Source of the DNA: Nocardioides daedukensis
Lineage (GTDB): Bacteria > Actinomycetota > Actinomycetes > Propionibacteriales > Nocardioidaceae
Length of the DNA: 64,000 nucleotides
NCBI RefSeq assembly: GCF_013408415.1
Contig: NZ_JACCAA010000001.1
Coordinates: forward strand, 930,001 to 994,000
Direction: 5' to 3'
Numbering within the stretch: position 1 is the stretch's first letter; each line of letters starts with the position of its first letter. A program made the position numbers and the translations under genes. The notes beneath the pieces are model-generated. The model was given only the letters and a program-made list of their open reading frames with translations. It did not search any database and was not told where the DNA came from. This document shows, piece by piece, positions 55,376-63,363 of this stretch.

Positions 55376-55636
55376 TCAGTCCTTGGCCGGGTCCTCGGCC
55401 ACCGCTGCGTCGTTGCGGTCGATCAGCTCGATCGCGTCGTCGCGTCCACACCAGCGGCAGGTGACCGTCTCGACGCTCTCGGCCTTGACGTCGGTGGACT
55501 CGATGACCGGCTCACCGGAGAGGTCGAAGTGCCAGTACTCATCGGTCTTGCGGGTCCGCGTGACATCGAAGCGCGTCAGGTTTCCGCATCCACCGCACCG
55601 CCAACGGTTGGTGGTGTTCGGGATCTGAGCGGTCAC
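55376..55636 (-). CDS. small zinc-ribbon protein
   Basis: An 86-residue protein with CGGCGNLTRFDVTRTRKTDEYWHFDLSG and TCRWCGRDDAIEL, two CxxC knuckles about 45 residues apart that make a zinc ribbon. No enzymatic motif. Co-directional with and 5 nt before the NYN-domain gene, and divergent from the exonuclease fusion gene. It may bind RNA or act as the partner of the NYN protein; that is inference. Confidence 0.78.
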   Translation of the reverse strand: MTAQIPNTTNRWRCGGCGNLTRFDVTRTRKTDEYWHFDLSGEPVIESTDVKAESVETVTCRWCGRDDAIELIDRNDAAVAEDPAKD

Positions 55637-55715
55637 GGGGACTCCTTCGAGGTTGATGAATGGATCATCCCCAGCCTATGGGGCGCGGCTGAACCGGTTT
55701 GTCGGTGCCCACGTC

Positions 55716-55721
55716 TAGCGT
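55716..55721 (+). promoter_or_regulatory. -10 element of a leaderless-type promoter, exonuclease fusion
   Basis: TAGCGT, 7-nt spacer, ATG at 55729. It decides the start against GTG 55699. Confidence 0.5.
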
Positions 55722-55728
55722 CTGGAAC

Positions 55729-57525
55729 ATGAGCAGCGCGGTCCAACCCAGATCGATCCAGAGTGGGCCTCCCCAGTGGGAGGCGCAACGCAGTTTCGAC
55801 GAGCTCGGGCGGCCGCTGCGCGACATCACCTTTTGCGTCGTCGACCTCGAGACCACCGGCGGGTCGGCAGCGGGCGGGTCGATGATCACCGAGATCGGTG
55901 CCGTGAAAGTTCGAGGCGGCGAGGTGCTGGGCGAGTTTCAGACCTTGGTCAATCCCCACGACCAGATCCCGGCATTCATCGCCGTGCTTACCGGCATCAC
56001 CAACTCGATGGTCGCCGAGGCTCCCTCGATCGACTCGGCACTGCCGGCGTTCCTGGAGTTCGCCGAGGGGTGCGTCCTGGTCGCCCACAATGCCCCCTTC
56101 GACGTCGGTTTCCTCAGACACTTCGCCGCCCAGCAAGAGCGTCCGTGGCCGCCGTTCGAGGTGCTGGACACGGCCAAGCTCGCCCGTCGTGTGATCACGC
56201 GGGACGATGCCCCCAACTGCAAGCTGTCCTCCCTGGCCGCTCTGTTCAACAGTCCGACGACGCCGAACCACCGGGCCCTGGCCGATGCCCAGGCCACCGT
56301 CCACGTCCTGCACGGACTGATGGAACGACTGGGCAATCTCGGTGTCCACACGATCGAGGAGTTGCAGACCTTCTCCTCCAAGGTCACCACCGCGCAGCGC
56401 AAGAAGCGCCACCTGGCCGAGCGGCTCCCCCACGCGCCGGGTGTCTACCTCTTCAAGGACCGACAGGATCGCGTCCTCTACATCGGAACGTCGCGAGACC
56501 TCCGCACCCGGGTCCGCTCCTACTTCACGGCATCGGAGACGCGGTCCCGGATGGGCGAGATGGTGCGTCTGGCCGAGGTGGTCACCGGCATCGAGTGCGC
56601 CACCACGCTTGAGGCCCAGGTCCGGGAATTGCGGCTGATCGCCGAACACAAACCTCGGTACAACCGCCGCTCTCGGTTTCCGGAGAAGGTGCGTTTCATC
56701 AAACTGACCCGGGAGCCCTGGCCGAGACTGTCGCTCGTGCGCAAGGTGCTCGATGACGACGCCGACTACCTGGGTCCGTTCGCGTCGAAGAACGCGGCCG
56801 AGCGGTGCCTCGCGGCGCTGCACGAGACATTTCCGATCCGCCAGTGCACCGACAGGCTGCCCCGAGAACCCTCACGTTCTGCCTGCGTGGTCGCCGAGAT
56901 GGGACGATGCCTGGCCCCCTGCGACGGCAGCGTGGACTCCGACACCTATGCCGTGGTGGTGCGGCAACTGCGAGACACGCTGCTGCGCAGCCCCGACGAC
57001 GTCGTCGACGTGATCACCGAACGAATGGAACGCCTGGCCAAGGACGAACGGTTCGAAGAGGCCGGCATCCACCGCGACCGCCTGGCCACGTTCCTGCGAG
57101 CTGCCGCGCGGACCCAGCGCCTCTCCGCCCTCTCCCGATGCGCAGAGCTCGTGGCCGCGCGGCGCGAGGACGACGGTCGATGGACGGTGCACGTGATCCG
57201 TCACGGGCGGCTGGCAGGCGCTGGCGTGATCCCGCCCGGCATGGACGCCCACGCGTTCGTCGATCAACTGCGTCTCTCCTCGGAGTCGGTCGCCACCGGA
57301 CCGGGACCCATCCCCGCTGCCACGGCAGAGGAGAGCGAGAAGCTGCTGAACTGGCTCGAGAGCGATGGCATCCGGCTCGTCGACGTCGACGGCGAGTGGA
57401 CCTGCCCGGTCGGTGGAGCCCGTCGTCACCTGGCCATTCACGACGCCGTCAACGAGTCCCGCAAGGAGCTGGCCCCCTTTGACGACCGTCGGGGCATCTC
57501 CCCCGTACATCAGCCTGCCCGCTGA
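55729..57525 (+). CDS. DEDD 3'-5' exonuclease fused to a UvrC/Cho-like GIY-YIG nuclease
   Basis: A 598-residue fusion. Residues about 35-200 are a DnaQ/epsilon-type exonuclease: FCVVDLETTGGSAAGGSMITEIGAV (Exo I), VLVAHNAPFDVGFLR (Exo II) and HRALADAQATVHVLHGL (Exo III). Residues about 225-310 are a GIY-YIG domain: LPHAPGVYLFKDRQDRVLYIGTSRDLRTRV, then ECATTLEAQVRELRLIAEHKPRYN with the catalytic Glu. The rest resembles UvrC/Cho (GRCLAPCDGSVD, a UVR-like DERFEEAGIHRDRL helix pair) but lacks the UvrC RNase H half. It probably acts in excision repair; the M. tuberculosis counterpart is Rv2191, as recalled. Confidence 0.92.
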   Translation: MSSAVQPRSIQSGPPQWEAQRSFDELGRPLRDITFCVVDLETTGGSAAGGSMITEIGAVKVRGGEVLGEFQTLVNPHDQIPAFIAVLTGITNSMVAEAPSIDSALPAFLEFAEGCVLVAHNAPFDVGFLRHFAAQQERPWPPFEVLDTAKLARRVITRDDAPNCKLSSLAALFNSPTTPNHRALADAQATVHVLHGLMERLGNLGVHTIEELQTFSSKVTTAQRKKRHLAERLPHAPGVYLFKDRQDRVLYIGTSRDLRTRVRSYFTASETRSRMGEMVRLAEVVTGIECATTLEAQVRELRLIAEHKPRYNRRSRFPEKVRFIKLTREPWPRLSLVRKVLDDDADYLGPFASKNAAERCLAALHETFPIRQCTDRLPREPSRSACVVAEMGRCLAPCDGSVDSDTYAVVVRQLRDTLLRSPDDVVDVITERMERLAKDERFEEAGIHRDRLATFLRAAARTQRLSALSRCAELVAARREDDGRWTVHVIRHGRLAGAGVIPPGMDAHAFVDQLRLSSESVATGPGPIPAATAEESEKLLNWLESDGIRLVDVDGEWTCPVGGARRHLAIHDAVNESRKELAPFDDRRGISPVHQPAR

Positions 57526-57542
57526 CCCGCCACGCGACCCGC

Positions 57543-57548
57543 TACCGT
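57543..57548 (+). promoter_or_regulatory. -10 element of a leaderless-type promoter, Lrp/AsnC-like gene
   Basis: TACCGT, 7-nt spacer, GTG at 57556; it picks this GTG among three in-frame GTG codons (57547, 57550, 57556). Confidence 0.45.
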
Positions 57549-57555
57549 GGTGTCC

Positions 57556-57834
57556 GTGATCACAGCCATCGTCTTCGTGAACGCCGACGTCGCCCGCATC
57601 CCCGAGGTCGCCGAGGAAATCGCGGCCCTGGAGGGCGTCAGCGAGGTCTACTCGGTGACCGGCCAGATCGACCTGATCGCGATGATCCGGGTCAAGGACC
57701 ACGACGCGATCGCCTCGGTCGTCGCGGACCGGCTCAACAAGGTCCCCGGAGTCGTCTCCACCGAGACCCACATCGCGTTCCGTGCCTACTCCCAGCACGA
57801 CCTGGAGTCGGCGTTCTCGCTCGGCCTGGACTGA
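57556..57834 (+). CDS. stand-alone Lrp/AsnC ligand-binding domain protein
   Basis: A 92-residue protein consisting only of the RAM effector domain: ITAIVFVNADVARIPEVAEEIAALEGVSEVYSVTGQIDLIAMIRVKDHDAI and FRAYSQHDLESAFSLGLD. There is no HTH, so it cannot bind DNA by itself. It probably binds amino acids or assembles with full-length Lrp proteins, and similar genes often sit near trpD and ctaE in actinobacteria. The GTG at 57556 keeps the conserved start (ITAIVFV). Confidence 0.87.
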   Translation: MITAIVFVNADVARIPEVAEEIAALEGVSEVYSVTGQIDLIAMIRVKDHDAIASVVADRLNKVPGVVSTETHIAFRAYSQHDLESAFSLGLD

Positions 57835-57880
57835 CGCTCACCGACTGGCCGGCGGCCACGGACCGCCGGAAGCTTCACGT

Positions 57881-57897
57881 TCGACCTCTGAGGTCGA
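57881..57897. promoter_or_regulatory. near-perfect palindrome upstream of the polytopic membrane protein gene
   Basis: TCGACCTC-T-GAGGTCGA: two 8-bp arms around a single base, about 40 nt before the GTG at 57938. With a 1-nt centre it cannot fold well as RNA, so a dimeric DNA-binding site is more likely than a terminator. Confidence 0.5.
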
Positions 57898-57937
57898 TTA
57901 ACAACCAGGGACACCTCGACCGTGAGATCGTTTCGGG

Positions 57938-59353
57938 GTGCCGGAGGACGTAGCGGGAAGCCCGAGACCTGACTTGGTGACCCGTCTCATCCGCAACGTG
58001 CTCCCGGTGTGCGCGTTGCTGGTCCTGTTCGGTGCTGCGGGCCGCTCTGCGGCACTGCGGCTGACCAACGACGACACCTTCTTCCACCTGCGCTTCGGTG
58101 CCGAGTTCCAGGCGGGTTGGAGCATCCGAGATCCGGGAAGCGTGACCGAGTTCGGGACCCGGGACTGGGTCCCCACCCAGTGGGCAGCACAGATGACTAT
58201 GGCCTGGTTGGAGAGCTGGGGTGGCACTGCGGCCGTTGCGTGGCTCTCCGGTCTCGGAATGTGCACCTTCGTGTTGGTCCTCTACCTGGCCTGCCGGCGC
58301 TGGGCCACACCTCTGGTCGCCACGTGCGTCACCGCCGTCGCGTTCATCGCAGCATCGCAGGGGCTCTCCGCCAGGCCCCAGGTGTTCAGCTACATCCTGA
58401 TCACTGTCACGGTCTCGGCCTGGCTGGCCACCTCCCGTGATGGCCGACTCCGCTGGTGGCTGATTCCGCTGACCTGGGCGTGGTCGAGCCTGCACGGAAT
58501 GTGGACCGTGGGAGTGGTCATCGGGGTGGTCGCTGCACTCGGGATCGCCCTCGATCGCCGCGAGCCCGGACAGCTTCGAGCGCTGGTGGTCCCGATCGCT
58601 TCCGCCGGGTCCGTACTACTGACGCCGGTCGGTCCCGGGTTGTTGAGGGAGATCGCGACGATCGGTTCTCGCAGCGAATACTTCGCCGAGTGGGGACCGA
58701 CGCACTTCACGGACCTGCAACCGCTCGTCCTGTCCGCACTGTTGGCCCTGGTCCTGCTGATCTGGTTCAGGCATGGCGAAACGAGTTGGCTGCACGGGTT
58801 GCTGCTGCTCCTTGCCGGCGCCTGGTGCCTCTACTCCATGCGGACAGTCCCCGTGGCCGCCGCCTTGGTGGCTCCGATCGCCGCAGCGTCGATCATGCGA
58901 ATCGTTCCGGCGCAGGAGTCGGCCAGGACGGCCGACAAGCGCTGGGCCTGGGCTGGCTGGGTAGTGACATTGGTCGTGCTCGCCCTGGTCACACCACACA
59001 CGCTGAAGGTCGGTCCCGACCTGCCGAGTTGGTCAGAAGATGAGCTCACCTCGCTGCCCGACGGCGCCGTCGTGCTGAACGACTGGGAATGGGGCGGCTA
59101 CCTGATGTGGGAGCACCCGGACCTCGACTTCGTCCTCAGCGGGTATGGCGACATCTACACCACAGAAGAGCTCGACCGGAACATCGACCTGGTGCGGGTC
59201 AACCCGGAGTGGGACGACGCCGTGGAATCCATCGAGCCGGACCTGGCCATCCTCCGAACGGACTCACCGCTCGCCTATGCGCTTGAGCAGCGTGACGACT
59301 GGTCAGTGGTCCGCTCCGAAGACGGCGTGACCGTGTTGCGGCCTTCGGACTGA
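57938..59353 (+). CDS. polytopic membrane protein, possibly GT-C-like
   Basis: A 471-residue membrane protein with about eleven hydrophobic helices, for instance VLPVCALLVLFGAAG, WLIPLTWAWSSLHGMWTVGVV, LVVPIASAGSVLL and GWVVTLVVLALVTP. The first outer loop contains LTNDDTFFHLRFGAEFQAG with an acidic pair, as in GT-C-type glycosyltransferases; the C-terminal soluble segment (SLPDGAVVLNDWEWGGYLMWEHPDLDF) resembles the end domain of such transferases. The donor and acceptor are unknown. GTG start. The palindrome upstream may be its operator. It converges on trpD. Confidence 0.75.
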   Translation: MPEDVAGSPRPDLVTRLIRNVLPVCALLVLFGAAGRSAALRLTNDDTFFHLRFGAEFQAGWSIRDPGSVTEFGTRDWVPTQWAAQMTMAWLESWGGTAAVAWLSGLGMCTFVLVLYLACRRWATPLVATCVTAVAFIAASQGLSARPQVFSYILITVTVSAWLATSRDGRLRWWLIPLTWAWSSLHGMWTVGVVIGVVAALGIALDRREPGQLRALVVPIASAGSVLLTPVGPGLLREIATIGSRSEYFAEWGPTHFTDLQPLVLSALLALVLLIWFRHGETSWLHGLLLLLAGAWCLYSMRTVPVAAALVAPIAAASIMRIVPAQESARTADKRWAWAGWVVTLVVLALVTPHTLKVGPDLPSWSEDELTSLPDGAVVLNDWEWGGYLMWEHPDLDFVLSGYGDIYTTEELDRNIDLVRVNPEWDDAVESIEPDLAILRTDSPLAYALEQRDDWSVVRSEDGVTVLRPSD

Positions 59354-59355
59354 CC

Positions 59356-60390
59356 TCAGCCAGCCGCGCAGGCCGCGACCCACTTCTCCAGGGTCGCCTT
59401 CGCAGCACCGGAGTCGATCGCCGTCCTGGCCCGCTCGATGCCGGACGCCAAGCTGGCCGGCAGGTCATCGAGGTCGCCATCGAACACGGCCAGGGCCGCG
59501 CCCGTGTTGAGCACCACCGCGTCCCGGACCGGGCCCTGCTCGCCGTCGAGGAGGCGGCGTACGACGTCCGCGTTGTGCTGGGTGTCTCCACCGCGCAGGT
59601 CCTCGGCCGTGGCGAGCGGCAGGCCGAAGTCACGCGGGTCGAGCGTGGAACGCTCGACCTGCCCACCGTGCACTGCCCAGATCGTGGAGGTGGTCGTGGT
59701 GGTGAGCTCGTCGAGCCCGTCATCGCCGCGGAAGACCAGCGCGTCGACACCCCGCTTCGCGAACACCCCGGCCAGGACCGGGGCGAGGCGCTCATCCGCG
59801 CAGCCGATGGCTTGGGCAGCCGGACGGGCAGGGTTGGCCAACGGTCCGAGCAGGTTGAAGAACGTCGCGATCCCGAGCTCCTTGCGCGGCACGGCGGCGT
59901 GGCGCAGGGCCGAGTGGAAGGTCGGCGCGAAGCAGAAAGTGATGCCAGCGGCAGCCAGCACCCGCTCCACCCCGGCAGGGTCGAGGTCCAGGCGTACGCC
60001 GAGCGCCTCGAGCACATCCGCGGAGCCGGACTTGGAGGAGGCGGAGCGACCCCCGTGCTTCACGACCTGCGCGCCGGCGCCCGCGGCAACGATCGCGGAC
60101 ATGGAGGAGATGTTCACCGAGAAGGACCGGTCGCCACCAGTGCCGACGATGTCGAGACTGCGACCCGGGATGGACAGGGGCGCTGCCTTCTCGAACATCG
60201 CCTCGACCAGGCCGACGACCTCGTCGACCGTCTCTCCCTTGGAACGCAGCGCGACAGCGAAGCCGGCCACCTGGGCAGGGGTCGCCTCGCCGGCGAGGAT
60301 CTGACCCATCGCCCAACGGGTCTGCTCGACCGACAGGTCTGAGCGACCGACGACCGTGGTGAGGACGTCGGGCCAGGTCGGCGCCGTCAT
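59356..60390 (-). CDS. trpD: anthranilate phosphoribosyltransferase
   Basis: Second step of tryptophan synthesis: anthranilate plus PRPP. The 344-residue protein shows LDIVGTGGDRSFSVNISSMSAIVAAGAG (PRPP loop), VVKHGGRSASSKSGSADVLEALG (anthranilate site) and FFNLLGPLANPARPAAQAIG, all canonical. It stands apart from other trp genes, as in many actinobacteria. The ATG overlaps the stop of the receiver-like gene (ATGA), so the two are translationally coupled. Confidence 0.95.
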   Translation of the reverse strand: MTAPTWPDVLTTVVGRSDLSVEQTRWAMGQILAGEATPAQVAGFAVALRSKGETVDEVVGLVEAMFEKAAPLSIPGRSLDIVGTGGDRSFSVNISSMSAIVAAGAGAQVVKHGGRSASSKSGSADVLEALGVRLDLDPAGVERVLAAAGITFCFAPTFHSALRHAAVPRKELGIATFFNLLGPLANPARPAAQAIGCADERLAPVLAGVFAKRGVDALVFRGDDGLDELTTTTTSTIWAVHGGQVERSTLDPRDFGLPLATAEDLRGGDTQHNADVVRRLLDGEQGPVRDAVVLNTGAALAVFDGDLDDLPASLASGIERARTAIDSGAAKATLEKWVAACAAG

Positions 60391-60791
60391 GCCGAAGGCA
60401 CCTTGGAGCGCAACAGATTCACCACGGAGGTGGCGAGCTCGATCGGGTCGATCGGGTGGGAGACCGCCGCCTCGGCGCGCGACCAGGTGGCCAACCACGC
60501 GTCCTGCGGGCGTCCGGTCAGCACCAGCACCGGCGGGCACTGATAGATCTCGTCCTTGAGCTGCTTCGCGATGCCCATGCCGCCGGCCGGGACGGCCTCT
60601 CCGTCGAGGATCGCCAGCGAGATCCCGCCCGCGTCCATGTGCTGGATGACGACGGGTTCGGTGGCCACCTCGACGTACTCGAACTCGGGCAGCTCCGGGT
60701 GCGGGCGGCGGCCCAGCGCGAGGATCACCTGCTGACGGGTGTCCACGTCGTCGCTGTAGACCAGGATCTGGAGCGGAGTGGTGTTGGTCAC
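60387..60791 (-). CDS. response-regulator receiver-like protein, no output domain
   Basis: A 134-residue receiver-fold protein: ILVYSDDVDTRQQVILAL gives the acidic pair, ISLAILDGEAVPAGG the possible phospho-Asp, VLVLTGRPQD the conserved Thr. The usual Lys of the K-P motif is replaced by His (AAVSHPIDP), so phosphorylation is doubtful. No DNA-binding domain. It is coupled to trpD by a 4-nt overlap. The GTG start has TAGCAT 7 nt upstream. Similar orphan receivers next to trpD occur in related genera, from memory. Confidence 0.82.
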   Translation of the reverse strand: MTNTTPLQILVYSDDVDTRQQVILALGRRPHPELPEFEYVEVATEPVVIQHMDAGGISLAILDGEAVPAGGMGIAKQLKDEIYQCPPVLVLTGRPQDAWLATWSRAEAAVSHPIDPIELATSVVNLLRSKVPSA

Positions 60792-60798
60792 GGGCCCG

Positions 60799-60804
60799 AT
60801 GCTA
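60799..60804 (-). promoter_or_regulatory. -10 element of a leaderless-type promoter, receiver-trpD
   Basis: TAGCAT on the minus strand with a 7-nt spacer to the GTG at 60791. The 12 bases joining -10 and start (CATCGGGCCCGT) closely resemble those at the polyprenyl synthase start. Confidence 0.5.
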
Positions 60805-61758
60805 GCCGTCCGCCGGGCGTCGCGTCGCGGCGGCTCGCGACTCCTGCCGGTCCAGGCGCCGGTCCACCTGCTTTGCCTCCTTGATCGAGGAGCGGACCCA
60901 CTGCACGAACAGGGTCGCGAAGAACACCACTCCGACCAGCTCACCCGAGGCCCACAGGATCCCCCCGGCGAGATTCTGCTCCGCGGCGATCGAGGGCAAC
61001 CAGTCCCCCATCGGCCCCTCGCGCAACAGCAGATAATGCTTCTCGCCGATCAGGTTGTCCTGGCTCATGATCGTCACGCCGAGGAAGGCGTGGAACGGCA
61101 GGGTCAGGAAGACCAGGAGCAGCCGGAACGGGTAGCCGACCCGGCCGGGGATCGGGTCGATCCCCATCAGCGGCCAGAAGAAGAGCGACCCGACCAGCAC
61201 CAGGTGGATGTGCATCATCTCGTGCACGAAAACCGAGTCGAGTGAGGCGTCGTACCAACCGGTGAAGTAGAGCGCCCACGGCGAGAGTACATAGAGCGCG
61301 AAGGCGAGCAGCGGGAATGAGAGCACCTTCACCACTCGCGAGTGCAGCACCGCGAGCAACCAGCGACGGGGCCCGGCCTTGGTGCTGCCCGGCAGGGTCC
61401 GCAGGGCCAGCGTCACCGGCGCACCGAGGGCGAGGAAGAGCGGCACCCACATCGACAGGATCATGTGCTGCACCATGTGCACGCTCAGCAGCGTGGTGTC
61501 GTACGCCGAGATTCCCGACGAGGTCGCGAAGACGAAGCCGCCCATGCCCGCGCCGACGAAGGCCAGGGTCCGCCCGATCGGCCACCGGTCCCCTCTCCTG
61601 TGCAGGACGACGACGCCGATCAGGTACAAACCGGTCACCCACACCGTTCCGATGAACAGGAACGGGTCCAGGCCCCACTCGGTGAACACTCTTGCGAAAG
61701 TGAACCGCGGCAGGTCGGGATCGCTCACGAGGGCGGGTATTGAGGCGGAAAACAGCAC
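60802..61758 (-). CDS. ctaG: cytochrome c oxidase assembly protein, CtaG (caa3) family
   Basis: A 318-residue membrane protein with about seven helices. Histidines in [48 protein letters not shown] and [15 protein letters not shown] are characteristic of the CtaG/DUF1404-like copper-delivery family that helps assemble the CuA/CuB sites of the aa3 oxidase. It is divergent from ctaE, fitting a role in oxidase biogenesis. GTG 61758 follows TAAAGT by 7 nt; GTG 61728 is an alternative giving a ten-residue shorter protein. Confidence 0.88.
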   Translation of the reverse strand: MLFSASIPALVSDPDLPRFTFARVFTEWGLDPFLFIGTVWVTGLYLIGVVVLHRRGDRWPIGRTLAFVGAGMGGFVFATSSGISAYDTTLLSVHMVQHMILSMWVPLFLALGAPVTLALRTLPGSTKAGPRRWLLAVLHSRVVKVLSFPLLAFALYVLSPWALYFTGWYDASLDSVFVHEMMHIHLVLVGSLFFWPLMGIDPIPGRVGYPFRLLLVFLTLPFHAFLGVTIMSQDNLIGEKHYLLLREGPMGDWLPSIAAEQNLAGGILWASGELVGVVFFATLFVQWVRSSIKEAKQVDRRLDRQESRAAATRRPADG

Positions 61759-61765
61759 AGTGTGA

Positions 61766-61771
61766 ACTTTA
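61766..61771 (-). promoter_or_regulatory. -10 element of a leaderless-type promoter, ctaG
   Basis: TAAAGT on the minus strand, 7 nt before the GTG at 61758, in the 74-nt divergent region shared with ctaE. Confidence 0.5.
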
Positions 61772-61832
61772 TGACGCTCAACTTCAGGGGGTCGGGGTGC
61801 CCTCCGGTTCGGTTACCGCCATAATGAGGTCC

Positions 61833-62471
61833 GTGGCGACTGCAACTGCGATTCCGGCGTCCCGTCTACACGGGCATCATGACCGTCCCAGCATGGTCAG
61901 CGTGGGCACGATCATCTGGCTCTCTAGTGAGCTGATGTTCTTTGCTGCGCTCTTTGCTGCCTACTTCACCATCCGGGCCCAGAGCCTGGATCTGTGGGAG
62001 ACACAGACGGAGCTTCTCAACATCCCGTTCTCCTCGGTGAACACCTCGATCCTGGTGCTGTCCTCGGTGACCTGCCAGCTCGGTGTGTTCGCGGCCGAGC
62101 GCGGGCAGGTTGGGCGCTCCGGCTCGGTCTTTAACGTGAAGGGTTGGGGACTGCGCGAGTGGTTCATCCTCACGTACATCATGGGAGCCGTCTTCATCGG
62201 CGGACAGGCCCTTGAGTACGCCGAGCTGATCCACCACGGCCTCACCATCCCGGCCAATGCCTACGGCTCGGCGTTCTACCTGACGACCGGCTTCCACGGC
62301 ATCCACGTGACCGGCGGGCTGATCGCCTTCCTGTTCGTGCTCGGCCGCACCTACCTGGCCAAGAAGTTCACCCACGAACAGGCCGTCAGCGCCATCGTCG
62401 TGTCCTACTACTGGCACTTCGTCGACGTGGTGTGGATCGGTCTGTTCGCCACCATTTACCTGATCAAGTAG
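61833..62471 (+). CDS. ctaE: aa3-type cytochrome c oxidase subunit III
   Basis: A 212-residue, five-helix subunit III of the short actinobacterial type: [70 protein letters not shown] and [23 protein letters not shown] with the conserved Glu/His residues. The GTG start ([11 protein letters not shown]) has GAGG 4 nt upstream and gives the standard length. First gene of ctaE-qcrC-qcrA, which builds the bcc-aa3 supercomplex. Confidence 0.95.
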   Translation: MATATAIPASRLHGHHDRPSMVSVGTIIWLSSELMFFAALFAAYFTIRAQSLDLWETQTELLNIPFSSVNTSILVLSSVTCQLGVFAAERGQVGRSGSVFNVKGWGLREWFILTYIMGAVFIGGQALEYAELIHHGLTIPANAYGSAFYLTTGFHGIHVTGGLIAFLFVLGRTYLAKKFTHEQAVSAIVVSYYWHFVDVVWIGLFATIYLIK

Positions 62472-62496
62472 CACCGAGAGATCTAGGACTGATTTC

Positions 62497-63363
62497 GTGC
62501 GTCTCCTGAATCGCTCCGCCGGCCGGCTTTCCCGCCTGCGTCGCGGACCCCTCGCAGGCCTGATGGTCCTGCTGCTCGGGCTGCTGTTCACCGGAAGCCT
62601 CTATGCGATGTTCTCCCCGGCCCAGGCCGAGGGAACCAGCAAGTCCGACGAGGAGCTCATCCAAGAAGGCCGTGAGCTCTTCCTGGTCGGCTGCTCCTTC
62701 TGTCACGGACAGAACGGTGAAGGCATCACCAGCGCAGACGGCCAGTACGGTCCGTCGCTGGTCGGCGTTGGCGAGGCCGCTGTCGACTTCTTCGTCGGCA
62801 CCGGCCGCATGCCGCTGCAGAACCCGGGCCAGCAGGGCCCGGCCAAGCACCCGGTCTACGACGACGACGAGATCCTCGCGCTGTCGAAGTACGTCGGTTC
62901 GCTCGGCCCCGGCCCGCGGATCCCGGCCAAGAGCGACTATGAGCTCGGCCTCGAGGGTGACGAGCGCCAGGAGGCGATCGTCAAGGGTGGTCAGCTGTTC
63001 CTCGCGAACTGCTCCGCCTGCCACAACTTCGAGGGCTCCGGCGGCGCCATGCCGTGGGGCCAGGTCGCGCCCAGCCTGCAGAACACCTCCGACAAGCACA
63101 TCTACGAAGCCATGCAGGTCGGTCCGGGTAACATGGACAACTTCTCCGACGGCAACATCCCGCCCGAGGACAAGGCCGCGATCATCGCCTACCTGAACTC
63201 CCTCGAGGACAACCCGGGCTACGGCGGTTTCGGCCTGGGTGGTCTCGGACCGGTCAGTGAGGGCATGTTCGCGTGGATCGGTGGCATCGGCGGACTGGTG
63301 GCGTTTGCCTACTGGATCGCCGCGCACACCACGCGCTCCGAGAAGAAGGAAAAGAAGGCGTGA
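62497..63363 (+). CDS. qcrC: dihaem cytochrome c subunit of the bcc complex
   Basis: A 288-residue membrane-bound cytochrome cc. An N-terminal helix (GLMVLLLGLLFTGSLYAMF) is followed by two haem-binding domains, LFLVGCSFCHGQNGEG and LFLANCSACHNFEG (both CxxCH), with distal Met ligands in TGRMPLQ and GGAMPWG/PGNMDNF regions, and a C-terminal helix (GMFAWIGGIGGLVAFAYWIAA). The two haems replace a soluble cytochrome c in actinobacteria. GTG start, 25 nt after ctaE; stop overlaps qcrA by GTGA. Confidence 0.96.
   Translation: MRLLNRSAGRLSRLRRGPLAGLMVLLLGLLFTGSLYAMFSPAQAEGTSKSDEELIQEGRELFLVGCSFCHGQNGEGITSADGQYGPSLVGVGEAAVDFFVGTGRMPLQNPGQQGPAKHPVYDDDEILALSKYVGSLGPGPRIPAKSDYELGLEGDERQEAIVKGGQLFLANCSACHNFEGSGGAMPWGQVAPSLQNTSDKHIYEAMQVGPGNMDNFSDGNIPPEDKAAIIAYLNSLEDNPGYGGFGLGGLGPVSEGMFAWIGGIGGLVAFAYWIAAHTTRSEKKEKKA

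Noticed and set aside
57840-57900. Rho-independent terminator after the Lrp/AsnC-like gene
   Set aside because: The main palindrome has a single-base centre and no T-tract, so it folds poorly as RNA and is better explained as a DNA-binding site.
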